From Sorghum bicolor (Eukaryota > Streptophyta > Magnoliopsida > Poales > Poaceae): 64,000 nt of DNA. Location: contig NC_012871.2 of assembly GCF_000003195.3 (NCBI RefSeq), positions 2,901,997-2,965,996 of the forward strand, read 5' to 3'. The translations under genes and the position numbers were made by a program. The notes under the pieces are model-generated. The model ran no database searches. It saw only the letters and a program-made list of their open reading frames with translations, and was not told the origin of the DNA. Shown here in pieces: positions 20,660 to 33,660 of this stretch (its first letter is position 1; each line of letters begins with the position of its first letter).

Positions 20660-22957
20660 AGAAGAAGGCGGGAGGGAGGAAGAGAAACGGCCGGCGCAGG
20701 TTAGCGGCCACGTCACCGCGACGCGTACGTACGTTTCGTGTACTGGAGCGTGTATCGTGAATGCGTCTACGTATACACATTGCTTTTCTATTACAAAGGA
20801 CTACAAAAGCTTTTGTTTCTTTCTCGCAAATCGCAAATATTGTTAGGACAACAAAACTCCTTGCAATAATATATATATATTGCTTTCGATCGTCACACTG
20901 AATATTATGTAAATGTGCACGTATTGGTGTCACGTACGTACGTTGTGGCCTGTGGGACGCCGTAGTGGATGGATGGGACGATGACGACACACTTGTGCCG
21001 TTCGATCTTCGATGGATCAGATCAGTACGTGCAAGTGTACCGCCATCTAGTGAACGCGTGCGTGACTTCAGATGTGTGTGAGCGGACTGCACCTAATTAA
21101 CCGCACGCGAATGAGTCAATTTTTTCCATCAGGAATTTAATTCCATTTATTATAAGCTTTACTGAAATTAGCCATGACCGATGACTTTTCCTGCACAATT
21201 TCCATTGGATTTCCAGTATCAACCTATCGAGTCTCGGAAAATATTTTTGGGTCTTGATGGGTATGTACAATACAAAATTAGGCCCAGGTGAGGCAATTTT
21301 TTAAAGAAATTAATTGGTTTTCAACGTCAATTTAAAATCGGCAACCAAAAAGATGAATATCATCGTCCATTTTTATTGTCACTCTACTGCAATGAATGGT
21401 CGAGGTGAAATGTCGACACAGAGGGACTGATTGTTGGTGCCCTTTGGTGTGTTTTGCCCCTATTCATTTCTCAACACCCTGGCTCTCTCTTCGTGATGGG
21501 ACCAATGACAACTTAGATGGGGGTAGAGAACACGGCAGAGGTGCCCATGGTGTGCGCAGTGGTAACGAAGAATCCCATAGTTATTTGAGATCATGGCGAA
21601 AGCTTGGATGGTGTTGTTTGTGGATGCCACTTCCTTCTTGGAGGCATCCCTCCTTGTACCTTGTCTCCCTACCTAGTTTTTTTATTGAAAAACCTATTGT
21701 GGGATGGCAACGATGTTAGCGCCTTTGGTGTTGTTACCTTCCTGAAGGCGTCGCTAGGCAATTGTAGTTCTATTGCTTGACACTTGGCTCTATTGCTTCT
21801 CTTGATTTGTATACATGATGTCTTTCCTTCCCTGCTTTCTTCGCGGCATGACATAGCCTACCAGTGGTGCTGACTTGTCTTGTGCTCGAGGTTTTCACCA
21901 GTAGCTCTCAGCGCCGTGTCTTCTCTCACGTCCTGACTCGCTAGATTGGTGTTAGAAGGTCCAAGGGAGGCTAGACATTTTAGCCAAACGGAAGGAGGAC
22001 AATCTCAGATGAGAAAGATGAAGTGGTTGTTGCCGAAGATCTTTCCTAGCCTGTGTGGGGATTGATGTAATGCATCAAGTTCTATATTGTATTCACTAGA
22101 GAATTATTCAGCAAGTTATGTGACAAGGTAAGCATAGGATTGAGAATAATTGAGTGTCTTTGTTTCTCTGTTCTGTGTGTTTATACCCAGAGGTGGATCA
22201 TAGTCTCAGTACGTATTAGATTAGAAGTGCGTTAAAATCGGCTCTACTCATTCACTTCTGGAGGCCGGTGTTAATTATAGTACAATGCATCACACTCTTT
22301 AGTTGTGGTCATGAAGATTTGAAGAAAAAAAGGCCACATAATTAAATCTCCACGATTTGTTCAAAATCCAAACAATCACACTCTTTAGTTGTGGTCATCA
22401 AGATTTGAAGAAAAAAAAGGCCACATAATTAAGTCTCCACGATTTGTTCAAAATCCAAACAATGTACGTATGTTACGTATAGTATCATAATATATTTTCT
22501 TTGTTTTGAATTATAGCTTATTTTATTATTCTTTTAGATACAATGTACTTCGTATGCACCCAGATAGATATCAAGATATTAGATATATAATAAAACCAGA
22601 TGTTTTTTTAAAAAATAAAGTGACTTATAATTTGATATGAATAGCAAGAATGCATGCAAAAATCAGGAGGGTGCGCCGGGCCTAGTGAGCGCGCCACGTA
22701 CACACGTACGTATGTACGGACGGAGCGGCGTATGCATGCAATGCACCCCCGGCCGGACACACCCGGTCCAATATGGATCATGGATCGTCGCCCGATCTGC
22801 CAGCCGGGCCGCAGAAGGCCGGCCGGAGGTTAATGCATGCACGACGGTCCCACCCACACGTGCTGCTCATCCGCTCCGTCGTCGTCCTCCTCTCTCCGTC
22901 TCGCTCTCGCCATGCATGCTTTGGATTTGGGTATCCTATATATGATGAAGTGAATGA
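20660..22957. other. Intergenic sequence upstream of the patatin-like gene
   Basis: No supported gene is present. The part at about 21390-22240 is less AT-rich than its flanks and contains loosely related stretches (CTTGGAGGCATCCCTCC and CTGAAGGCGTCGCTAGG). It may be an old retroelement fragment, but no domain is readable. Confidence 0.45.
22289..22463. repeat. 86-bp tandem duplication
   Basis: Two consecutive copies begin ATCACACTCTTTAGTTGTGG and end CAAAATCCAAACAAT. They differ at only a few bases, including the length of one A run. Confidence 0.92.
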
Positions 22958-23199
22958 GGCTTACTTCCTCCTACAAACTAAAGACTTTTCAAGATTTTTT
23001 CTTACATCAAATCTTTAAATGCATATGCATAGAGCATTAAATATAGACAAAAAAAATAAAAACTAATTACATAATTTACCTGTAATTTGCGACACAAAAT
23101 CTTTTAAATCTATTAATTATGATTCAATAATATTTATCAAATACAAACGAAAGTGTTACAATGTCTCAAAATTTTTTTTGGTAGTAGCTAAACAAGGCC
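22958..23199. mobile_element. Tourist-like MITE
   Basis: It carries the family core in reverse orientation (ATTAAATATAGACAAAAA, AAAACTAATTACATAATTTACC, AAATACAAACGAAAGTGTTAC) and ends GCTAAACAAGGCC. TGA flanks both sides (22955-22957 and 23200-23202). The left end is diverged. Confidence 0.75.
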
Positions 23200-23589
23200 T
23201 GAATGAATGAATATGATGATGATCTCAACTGATCCACCACACAACCACTTATTGTTGTACATAGGATTCCGTTCCGTCCACAAAGGGTCCATGCATGCGT
23301 GCCCACGCACGTACGCGCCATGTAGGAGTACTAGTCCTACCACGTACTACGTAGCACGTTCTCCTCCGTGCATACATTGTAGGTAGCCACTGTTAAGCTA
23401 CGGTAACGGTACGGCCAGTTGTTTTGTTGCTCCATCCCTCCATCAGGCGCCGGAAGAATTTTTTCAAGATGTTTTCGTCACTTCGCACTAGTACAAAAAT
23501 TATTTTCGTTGGCATCTTATTTTTTATAGGTGGTTCATAATTTCATGGCGCTAGTAGAAAAAATTTAGTGGACTCAACAAAAAAACAGC

Positions 23590-23830
23590 CTGTGTAAATG
23601 AGTTTACACAGGCGGTTTTCGTAACTCAACCGTATGTGTAAACTGTCCATTTACGCGGGTTACAATAACAACCGTCTGTGTAAATACCATTTACACAAGC
23701 GGTTGCGTAACGTCACCACCTGTGTAAATGTGCCTTTTTACACAGGCGGTTTGTATAGAGGACCGCCTATGCTAATTTATTTACGTAGGCGACCCTCTTT
23801 ATGAATTGTCTGTGTTAAGCTTGTTATAAA
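23590..23830. repeat. CACTA sub-terminal repeat array, left
   Basis: It holds repeated TTTACACAGGCGGTT, GTGTAAAT and ACCGCCT words in both orientations, about 100 bp inside the CACTAGTACAAAA terminus. Confidence 0.8.
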
Positions 23831-24621
23831 TATTCTTCGTCCACCTCCAGACAAGAACAGTTACTCCCGTGAGCTGTGCACGGTGGTGGACCAGACAATT
23901 ATAGTTTCCAAGGGGGGGAGGTTTTGATCTTCAAAGAATTTGGTGAGAAACTTACAAAAGGTTAGTTAGTGCTCTTGATACAATTTTTATAGTGATTCTT
24001 TGGTTTAATTTTTGTGTTGGGGTGCTCTAGATCTAGGGTTCATCATACATTCTTGCCTAGGGTTAGGGTTCATAGAGCAAGAGAGAGAGTTTTAGCTAAA
24101 TTTTTATGTAAAATCATAGTAAATTATATAAAATTAAAAAATAGAAAATAAATACTTTTCGGAATTTTTGTGAGTAGATATATGCAATAGAGTAATGATG
24201 AGCACATTATAAAGTTTTTATTTTTGATTCAGTTTTAGTTTTTCTTTTTTCAGATGAATAACACTTTATAAATTCATACGTTAAAATGTTGAAAATCATA
24301 AAATGGCAAATGAATACTTTTTAAAATCTTTGAGAGTAAACTTATAAAATATGGTTATATTAAGCCATGCTTGATTAAAAAGTAAAGATTATTATAGAAA
24401 TCCTTCAATTATTCCTAAATTTTATTCAATTGTTTCTTATAGTTATGAAAATGAGTTTAAACAATTGTTTAAATTCCATAAATTGTAAACTCTGTAAGGG
24501 GTAGGTTTTCATCTCCGTTTAATTAAAAGAGGTTAATATCTTAGTTATGACTGTTTTCGGGGGTTATATTAGTTTTGTTTTTAGATTGACCTACATTGTT
24601 CTTAACTAATTACAACTAAAT

Positions 24622-26910
24622 ATGGAGAGGTCATTATGGATGTACAACTTATCAAGATTAGACCCATCATATGTAGTGGATCCAAAAATTTATTGATGTC
24701 GCAAAGATACTTGCCAAGAGAACAAAGGCGAAGCACATATGTTGTCCATGCGCGGACTGCAAAAATATTATAATATTTGACGATGTAGAAGCAATCACTT
24801 CCCATCTGGTTTGCAGAGGATTTATGGAGGACTACTTGATTTGGACAAAACATGGTGAGGGTAGTTCTGCACCTTATATGCGGACAACTGACAACACTGC
24901 AACTAACACCAATATGGAGGGTCCAATGCCACCTCTCAATGAATGTCATGCTATGCCAGATGCCAATGAAACCCATCATGTTGTGCTAGATATCAATCAA
25001 ACTCATAATGCTACGTCTGATGTCAATGAAACTCAGCATGCTAACACAAATGTCGTTGAAGATGCAGATTTCTTAGAGGCAATAATGAACCGTTGTGCGA
25101 ATCCTTTAATATTCTTCATGAAGGGAATGGAAGCATTGAAGAAGGCAGCAAAGGACACTTTGTACGACGAGTTGAAAGGTTGTACCAAAAAGTGCTTGAC
25201 ATTACGTGTTGTTCTTTAGTTCTTGACCATGAAGGCTAGACATGGTTGGTTCGATGCTAGCTTCAATGATTTCTTGCGTGTACTTGGAGACCTTATTCCT
25301 AAGGAGAACAAAGTGCCTGTTAACACGTACTATGCAAAGAAGCTAGTCACTGCACTTACGATAGGTCTTGAGAAGATCCACACATGTAGAAATTATTGTA
25401 TTCTATATCGGGGTGATCAGTATAAAGACTTGACAGCTGTCCAAACTGTGGTGCCAGTAGGTACAAGATAAACAAAGATTATCAGGAGGAAGAGAATCTG
25501 GCCTCTGTTTCTACAGGGAGGAAGCGAAAGAAGACCCAAACAAAGACTCAACAAGACAAACGCTCAAAGCCTACTAGCAATGAAGAAGTGGACTATTATG
25601 CATTGAGAAGAATTCCTGCTTTGGTGATATGGTATCTCCCCGTGGTTTATCGTTTGAGGTGTTTGTTTGCAAACCCTAAAGACACGGAACTTATGACCTA
25701 GCATGCTTCTGATGAAAGGAAAGATGATGGAAAGTTACGACATCCAGTCGATGCAAAGCAATGGAAAGATTTCGATAAGAAATATCTGTACTTTGCTGAC
25801 GATCCACGGAATGTAATGTTTGCACTGAGTACTGATGGAATGAATCTATTTGGCGAAAGGAGCAGCACACACAACACATGACCGGTGATCCTGATAGTAT
25901 ACAACCTTCCTTCATGGTTGTGTCAAAAGAGAGAATATCTTTTGCTAACTATTCTTATATCTAGACCTACATAATCTGTAGCTGATATGGATGTATTTCT
26001 AGAGCTCTTAATGCAAGACATGCAAACACTATGGGAAGTAGGTGTGGACATGATCGATGCGTTCTGCAAAGAGACATTCACACTGAGAGCAATTATTATT
26101 GTCACAATTAATGATTACCCTGCTCTCTTCTCATTATCAGACCAGTTCATAGGAAAGGTTGGTTGTGTAGAGTGCATAGATGGAACATGGCACGTGTCTC
26201 TTCTTGCATCTAACAAGATAGTGTACATGGGGCACAGAAGATGGTTACCGGCAGGCCATAAGTACCACTTACAAAAGATAAATAAGTACTTCGACAATAT
26301 TGACGAATCAAAATCTACTGCTCCATCAGGTTGTAGTAAAGGGCATAGAGTGTACAAGATAGTTGAGAATGTGAAGTTTGTTTTTGAAAAGAAGACCGAA
26401 GATGGGAAACCAAGAAAGATTGTGAAGGCAAATGAAGGGGACACATTCAAGAAGAAGTCTATTTTCTTCAAGCACTTATAGTACTGGGAAGACTTGGACG
26501 CACGACATGCGATCGATGGTATGCATGTTCAGAAGAATGTGTTTTAAAGCATAATTAGAACCTTGCTAGACATAAAGAGCAAGACATAGGAAGGTCTCAA
26601 TTCACGTTTGGACATGCAATATTTAAAGATCATAAAAGAACTTCATCCTGTACTCCTAGAGAATGGGAAGTACCAGCTACCGGCAACAAGCTACAACTTG
26701 AACAGAGGGGAGAAACATGCAATGTGTGTGTGGTTGAAGAATTTAAAAGTTCCATCTAGTTTCTACTCTAACATAAGGAGTCTTGTGTCGATGAAAGACC
26801 TTACACTCACCAACTACAACTCACATGATTGTCATGTCATGCTAACCACTTTTCTTCGTATCGCCATTAGGGCTATAAATCTAGTGTTCTTAAAGATGAC
26901 AATCACACGG
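24622..26910 (+). pseudogene. TNP2-like CACTA transposase, 5' part, decayed
   Basis: It starts MERSLWMYNLSRLDPSY, then shifts frame into the transposase-associated zinc-finger-like domain (CCPCADCKN...SHLVCRGFMEDYLIWTKHG). Next come an acidic linker with three ETHHA/NETQHA-like repeats, LKARHGWFD-type sequence (seen as MKARHGWFD), CILYRGDQYKDL, and the Transposase_21 (DDE/D-type) region: WYLPVVYRLR..LFANPKD, KYLYFADDPRNVMFALSTDGMN and NDYPALFSLS. Several in-frame stops and frame changes (for example near 24694, 25219, 25700 and 25964) make it non-functional. The LTR element interrupts it inside FLKMTITR...LCYFFNKIS. It encoded the mobility function of the host CACTA element. Confidence 0.85.
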
Positions 26911-27317
26911 TGTGGGGGTATAAACCCCTATACCCTCATGGGCCTATATGGGCCGCACCATCAGAGGTGGCTCGGCCCACAGGATGAAGACGTGCGGCGC
27001 ACGACTGGTCGGCGTGCACCGCAAGGCTACAAGATATTGTACCAAATAGGATAGTTTGCTTGTAACTCTGTCCCTTCAGGATATATAAGGAGGGGCAGGG
27101 GTCCCCTAGAGGACAGGTCATACACAATTGATCTCAACACAATCCAATACAATCAGACGCAGGACGTAGGTATTACGCCCACACGGCGGCCGAACCTGGA
27201 TAAAAACCTTGTCTGTGTCTTGCGTCACCATCAAGTTCGTAGCTTGCGCACCGTCTACCGATAAACTACTACCGTGGGCATACCCCAAGGTAGACTGCCG
27301 ACCAGCTTTCGTCGACA
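26911..27317 (+). repeat. Left LTR
   Basis: The LTR is 407 bp, TG...CA, with a TATATAAGGAGGGG core-promoter-like region at about 27080. It is the same length as its partner. Confidence 0.92.
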
Positions 27318-28195
27318 GTGGCGCGCCAGGTAGAGGGTGTGCGTACAACTCTCATAGACGAACAAGATGGCCATCATCCCCGACTTCGCGGCCATGGCGG
27401 GCGGCTTCACGTTCATCGTCAGCTTCAACAGCTTCACCGCCATGACCGCAGAGGAGGCGTAGATCCGATCTGTGTCGATCACTTCTTCACCGACGTCGGC
27501 TGCGGCTCCAACCACGCTAGCTACGGTTTCGACTACACCAGCAACGTCTCCGACCACGCCGACAACGCGTCGCCGCTTCTCTGCTGCAAAGGGAGGCAGA
27601 TCGAAGACACCGACCTGCTCAGGCTATCGACCAAGTTGTTTGGCCTACTTGCTCTGACCACGACTCGCAATAATAATCGCCGCGAAGAACGGCGCTACGA
27701 CAACCGCGACCACCGTCATGACAGCAAGTCAAAAAGCTCGAGGGCCAGACAATTCTCTCACCACCGACCAGACTTTCGTCCAAAGATAAGTACACTTCTA
27801 ATATTTTATTTATTTTTGGCATAATATTTTTTTATTATCCTTCAAAAACAACTTTTTGTTTAGCCACACTAGTTTTTTCTCCTACACGAGTTTTCTAGAG
27901 CCGGTACTGTCTCCGACTCCTCCCTACACGTGCATGAGATCCGTCCTCTGCGTTCCGGGGGTCGGCAGTAGCTCTCTGGCGAGGCTGGCAATCCCACGCG
28001 TGTCTAGGTTCCGCACCTCATGCTGATTGTTGGCTAGACCAGAGCTGGTACAAGCTCTAGGATGAATTAACTACTTGTGCTAATTTTATAACAAAAAATC
28101 TAAAACTTATCTCAGTGCTGATTTTTTATCTAGAGTTTATTTATACATCATGTACTACATATTCTCTATATTTATTTTTTCAGGAGTTTGGTCCA

Positions 28196-28535
28196 GTCGA
28201 CAAGCTACGCTCGGGGACTCGTCGACTATTCCCTACGCTGTGCCCCGGGACTGCTCCGACCACCAAGCACGTTTACGTTCCCAACCACGCTCGGGGACTT
28301 GTCGACTACTCTCTACGCTGTGCTTGAAGACTGTGCCGACCACCGAGCACGTTTACGTTCCCAACCACGCTCGGGGACTTGTCTACCAGTCTCTACGCCG
28401 TGCTCGGGGACTGTGCCGACCACCGAGCACGTTTACGTTCCCAACCACGCTCGGGGACTGGCCGATCAGTCTCTATGTCGTGCTCGGGGACTGTGCTGAC
28501 TACCGATCGTGCTCAGAGACTCATCAATCACTCCC
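28196..28535. repeat. 80-bp tandem repeat inside the LTR element
   Basis: The word GCTCGGGGACT recurs at 28209, 28289, 28369 and 28449, exactly 80 bp apart. It is followed by CGTTTACGTTCCCAACCAC in most units, then by degenerate copies to about 28580. The same GCTCGGGGACT word also appears near 28672, 28789 and just before the right LTR (about 29082). Confidence 0.92.
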
Positions 28536-29095
28536 TGCGTTGTGCTCGCGACTTGCTTCGATCACTCTCCGACCGCAGCTTGGGGACTGCTTTTCTCAGT
28601 TACATATGAATTGGACTAGATAATTTTAATTTTTTAGACCTTGCTACAAGGCTCATACTTCGCCTTCCAGCAAGCTCGGGGACTACATCGGTACGATGCA
28701 TCTAGCGATGCATGTTAGTATCCGAAATTTTAAAATGATTTTCTTTTTAGACCCTGGCACCACGTGCCTATGTCACCTACTACCAGGCTCGGGGACTAAG
28801 TGGGCACACTTCACCTTGCGATGAATATGCTTGTTTTTTTAAGGTCTATACTTTTCAGAAAAGTAAAGTGGGCACACTTCACCAAGAAAGAAATCTTTTT
28901 GATTTAGAGCACCATGCATTCTTCGAACAACCTGCTTCTTCGATGTCAATGTTGATCAACTGTCTTTTGAGTTGGTCAAAATACCGTTGCAACTGTTTGG
29001 GTGACTTTCCTGCTTATTGAAGACGTCAAGCCTCACTAATCGAAGAAACTCGAAACGGCGTGTTACATCATAATACATGGTGCTCGGGGACTAGC

Positions 29096-29502
29096 TGTGG
29101 GGGTATAAACTCCTATACCCTCATGGGCCTATATGGGCCGCACCATCAGAGGTGGCTCGGCCCACAGGATGAAGACGTGCGGCGCACGACTGGTCGGCGT
29201 GCCCCGCAAGGCTACAAGATATTGTACCAAATAGGATACTTTGCTTGTAACTCTGTCCCATCAGGATATATAAGGAGGGGCAGGGGTCCCCTAGAGGACA
29301 GGTCATACACAGTTGATCTCAACACAATCCAATACAATCAGACGCAGGACGTAGGTATTACGCCCACACGGCGGCCGAACCTGGATAAAAACCTTGTCTG
29401 TGTCTTGTGTCACCATCGAGTTTGTAGCTTGTGCACCGTCTACCGATAAACTACTACCGTGGGTATACCCCAAGGTAGACTGCCGACTAGCTTTCGTCGA
29501 CA
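29096..29502 (+). repeat. Right LTR
   Basis: The second 407-bp copy is preceded by GGTGCTCGGGGACTAGC at the polypurine-tract position. It is followed by CACGA and then by the resumed transposase reading frame. Confidence 0.92.
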
Positions 29503-29777
29503 CACGATTGTGCTACTTCTTTAATAAGATATCTGAGAAGATAATTATCCGTGATGAGTTAGAGTCCCTACATAAATTCGCTGCAAAGATATTGATCCAG
29601 TTGGATATGTGCTTTCCCCATCGTTGTGCACCTTGTTGTTCATTTGGTGCCTCAAATAGAGGCATTGGGTCCCATGTATTTCTATGAAATGTGGACGTAT
29701 GAGCATTTCATGTCAATATTGAATGGCTATATGTCAAATCGTGCTCATCCGGAGGGTTCCATGATAGAGGCTATTGG
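29503..29777 (+). pseudogene. TNP2-like CACTA transposase, continuation after the LTR insertion
   Basis: Directly after the LTR element the sequence resumes LCYFFNKISEKIIIRDELE and then, after a frame change, HLVPQIEALGPMYFYEMW and FMSILNGYMSNRAHPEGS. This is the conserved C-terminal DUF4218-like region that follows Transposase_21 in plant CACTA proteins. A donor-like GGTATTT follows. Confidence 0.85.
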
Positions 29778-30490
29778 TATTTTTAACATCACTTCATATT
29801 AAGTTGTCATCCCGAACATGATGCCAAAAACCAAGGATAAAAATAATCTACACGCAATAACTCTAAATAGAATATATCCACAAGCGCACACATAATTCTC
29901 CCGCTGTAGCATTTCACCCAGAAAGTATTTCGAGTATCATTGATTTATTTTATGCCAAAAGGATAAAGCAGCATTCTATTCATTAGTCTTAGGTAAACTT
30001 ATAAGGACTAAAGAAATTATAATTATGTAAATCTATCACAACCAATAGTATTAAAGCTTTAGCAATAACTAGTCAATAGTAAAATATGATAAATGATAAA
30101 TGATATCTGAGTAATGAAGTAAATGGTATTCCAGAGATAGAGAATAAAGACTCACTAATGTAGCAAGGCAATCTTGATATTCAAATAAAATAAAAGAAAC
30201 CTATGTAATTACTAATATAAAGTCTACAGCCTACGCCATGCTACACATTTTTATCTAGAGTGTGATAAACTCAGAAAACATCGTAAGGAGCATCAACGAA
30301 TGAGGATTTTAAGACACAACAGCCACCTCCTTCGCGATCGCGCTCGGCTAGTCCTACGTACGGGGGGTGGACTACAGAGGAACCAACACAACTGTCACTT
30401 ACGCGGACTACCACATGATCCGACACATCAGGGTGCCTCCATAGAAAAGTACCCAAAAGCCAAAGCACGTAGCTATCCCTGGAAAACAAC

Positions 30491-30710
30491 AAATTATAGG
30501 AGTTGATGGTGTAATGGATTATAGGAGTTGATGGTGTAATGGATTTGGAGGATGTTAACCAGTTCAGCGAGATGTCTCTTTTTACAAACTTTCAAGTGAA
30601 TATAAAAATGTTGAGAAAAGTATCCCACAAACCTCATTGCCATGGGTGCGCCACGACGTACATGGAAGGACTGTAGCACGCTAAATTCTATATATTATCA
30701 TTACTCATAT
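30491..30710 (+). pseudogene. Possible far C-terminal piece of the CACTA transposase
   Basis: A 25-bp unit ATTATAGGAGTTGATGGTGTAATGG is tandemly duplicated (30491-30542). After it comes a frame with LPWVRHDVHGRTVAR that resembles the tail of TNP2-like proteins. The assignment is tentative. Confidence 0.35.
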
Positions 30711-31149
30711 AACTCATGTATCACTTATCATTTGTACCTTATGCTACTCTTTCTTATTAAGCAACATGTTTACATTTCCCATTTGTTTTATACCTTTGGA
30801 TGATGAAGTGTTCATATCAAGTGCTTTTAGTTATACATCTTTGTCACATGAAGAGCATGATTATAGAAAGTTGTAAGAAAAGTTGTAAATCTAGTCACAA
30901 GTATTCCAAAAAGTATTCCTTTTACAATTTATTACAAATTTTTAAATTTTCAAACAATCCTAAGCCATATATTTAAATTTTCAAACAATCCTAATTAACA
31001 AACTATTAATTACTAACTAAATTAATTAACAAACCCTAAGTACAGGAATCACTAACCCTAATTAATAGTGCAATTAATTACTAACTAAATTAGTTAACAA
31101 ACCCTAAGTATAGAGAATAACTAACCTAAATTTTGGAGGAAATTGAAAA

Positions 31150-31375
31150 ATATATTATACAGCCGGCTGTTAATGAAAACCGCCTATATAAATGTATTAG
31201 TACTGGCGGCCCGCAAAGACCGCCGCCTGTACAAATGTATTAGTATAGGCGTCTGTCTTAGCGGACCGCCTGTACTAATACATTTGTACACGCGGCGGTC
31301 TATGACGCCCGCCAGTGTAAATGATTAGTACAGGCGGGGGTCAAAGACATATGCCTGTACTAATATGCTCATTGT
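31150..31375. repeat. Palindromic CTGTACTAATAC...GGCGG repeats
   Basis: Inverted copies of GCCTGTACTAATAC/GTATTAGTACAGGC-type words alternate with GCGGTC/GACCGC. They resemble CACTA sub-terminal repeats but differ from the arrays at the two outer ends. They may mark the end of a separate, older CACTA fragment. Confidence 0.55.
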
Positions 31376-32639
31376 GTAAACCCTGAGTGCGGGCCACGAA
31401 AATTTCAAATAGACTTATGCGGTTTTATTATGAGAGAAATAATTCCAAGTGACGGAGCATATTTTAATCATGAGGACGATTTAGTGAGTGATAAATTTAG
31501 AGCGCTGACACACATAGCAGGTCTAAATCTAAAGCGAAATGATATATAAACATTGAATGGTTGTGTGGATAACATCGACGTGTATATATGTAATTTTATG
31601 GCTCATGTTTATATATATATACTAGCAAAAATGCCCGTGCGTTGCAACGGGAGAAAAAAAACTATCAAATCTATATTTATATCTCTGTTACCTAATTATA
31701 TGTATCTACCTAATAATAAAGAGGTAAAATTTTAGCCTCTTTCTTTTGTCCATCTATTTTTCTGTCTTCCTCTAACTACCAAACGATGAAGAGTTTCTTT
31801 TATCTGGACTTATGTATATAACTCGTGCTCATATGAGTTAAAATAACTTGCGTCTAAACCAATATGGAGTAGAAATCCTAATATAAATAGATTCCTCACA
31901 TCCTAAGTATTCTAAATAGAACTCTTAATAGTCAAATAGAAAATGATAAGAATTACGTTCTTTATTTTGTTGCGCTTTCTTTATTTGGTTAGATGTCAAT
32001 TGGAGGCAAAAGAAAAATCGAAGTCCTAATCTGTAGTTCCTTTCTATAATAAAAAGGCAAAATTTCTGATTGTTTTGGATTTTGGTCTAGCCCAATTATT
32101 CGCTTTTTTGGTCTAAAATTGGTTTAAACTCGTGTTAGGGCTTCCGAGTTAGATTAAATTCATAACTTTCCTTTTTTCTCTAACCTAATTAGACCAGAAG
32201 TCCTCGTGCCATAAACAGAAAATAAACTAAAAATAATAGAAAATCAGATGCGAACGAGAGGAGCATCGTTTAATTAATCTAACTGGTAAACATATAAAGA
32301 TATGGTGGACTGAAATTTTCATAATTGTATATTAAATAAATTGGAAAATTTTGATCAGACGAAAATTTTGATCAGATGAAAATTTTGATTGAAATTTTGT
32401 CTCTTTAGTATTAGAATTAGAAGTTTCTCCCCTAAATTCTCCGACAGATTCCAGTTAGAGAAGCAGGGGCCACGTCACCCGGAATTCTCCTGGCCATCAG
32501 ATCTCTCATCAGATGGCCACGATTTTTTGAAGCGGATTCTATCGGAAGCCAATTCTGCTGATTCTCGTTGGATTCTTCGGTTTTCCTCCTGCTTCCTCTG
32601 CTTCTCTTCCGAATCTACAGAGGCAAATATATATCCCAA

Positions 32640-32960
32640 CTTCCGCTTCTCCATCTAGCTTCTCACCCCCTCCTCTCTCTCCTCTTCGCTCAATCTCGCT
32701 CTCCTCGTCTCTGATGCGGGCAGGGCGATGGCGCGGCACAAGCAGGCTACGGCGTCGGCGTCGGCCCTCCTCCTCCGCCGCCCTCCCTCGGCTGCCTCTC
32801 ATCTCTGTTTCTCCCTCCCATTCCTCTATCTACCCTTCTCGCACGAGGCGGTAGCAGGCGCGAGGCGGCGGCAGGCGTGACGAGACGGCGGCCCCTGCGG
32901 GTAGAGCGCCAGTGCGGTTGGGGCCTGGTGGCCACCTCCCTCTCCCTCATCATTCGCGTG
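32640..32960 (+). other. GC-rich captured 5'-exon-like sequence in the Helitron
   Basis: A CT-rich, 5'-UTR-like stretch is followed by an ATG at about 32728 opening a 50-codon frame (MARHKQATASASALLLRRPP...). Composition is unlike the AT-rich flanks, as expected of captured promoter/first-exon DNA. I cannot assign the source gene. It could be the 5' end of the same RFC1 locus or of another gene. Confidence 0.4.
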
Positions 32961-33660
32961 GGATCCTCAATGTCTTATCCCGCCGAGGAACGGGCGCTCC
33001 TCTGGTTGCCAAAACCCTAGCTACCTATATGCGTGCTACAAATTGGTTACATGCTTGTTACCTCCTCTGATCTGGTTTCGTTATTGTTTTTCAGGATTGA
33101 TTTCAGCTTGTTTTCTTTCCTTCCTCGTCTATGATTGTTCAGGTACAAAGAAAGGGAGTTTCAGCATGTTCAAGACAACATGTGTATAATTCCTGTTATT
33201 TCCTATGGCTGATTCCACAGTTTGGTTGAGGTACATTACTGTGATTACAGACAATTTTAGAGATCCATTAATTACTGCGATTACATAGAATTTTAGAGAT
33301 TCAACTTTACTTAGAAAATACAAATTTATGCAATAGATAGTACAATGGCCTAATTGGAATTATTTTTGCACAAAATGACCAATAGGAGATGGCTGTCCAC
33401 CTTAATCCGGTTGCCATCAAGTAGCCGGGGGGGGGAATAAAAAAAACTCTACATAATTAGTTGTTAAGAACGTCTAATTCAATACCGAAAATATTCAGTG
33501 TAAGTCAAATTAGGCAATGTGCATGTCTCTGTTAGGTAGTTTTTTCAGTTGTTATGGAAGGAAAGTAAAGTTTGGTTATGGCTGCACCGTGTATTATGTG
33601 GTTTATTTGATTTTCATGTGTACTTGCACTTACTTGCATTGTCCCATTTTTTCACTATAG

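Larger units (their letters stand above)
26911..29502 (+). mobile_element. Non-autonomous LTR retrotransposon, 2,592 bp
   Basis: Two 407-bp direct LTRs (26911-27317 and 29096-29502) begin TGTGGGGGTATAAAC and end CTTTCGTCGACA. The flanking 5-bp duplication is CACGG / CACGA with one mismatch. After the left LTR comes GTGGCGCGCCAGGTAG, a primer-binding-site-like sequence. The 1.8-kb interior encodes no readable gag or pol and contains an 80-bp tandem repeat, so it depended on a helper element. I count about a dozen differences between the LTRs, implying a fairly recent insertion. Orientation is inferred from the primer-binding-site-like motif and a TATATAAGGAGGGG TATA region in each LTR. Confidence 0.92.

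Noticed and set aside
19645..20846. Long plus- and minus-strand frames rich in Arg/Ala/Gly over the first patatin exon
   Set aside because: They are frame-shifted or antisense readings of the same GC-rich exon, with no domain content.
21396..21719. A 107-codon plus-strand frame
   Set aside because: No recognisable domain and no splice partners; better explained as chance or an old repeat fragment.
24040..24075. Telomere-like AGGGTT/TTAGGG words
   Set aside because: Only two or three isolated copies (CTAGGGTTAGGGTTCA), with no array; not an interstitial telomere.
28115..28623. Three overlapping frames with repeated GTxPTTEHVYVPNHA-type peptides
   Set aside because: They are translations of the exact 80-bp tandem repeat, which stays open in several frames. 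There is no evidence of a protein.
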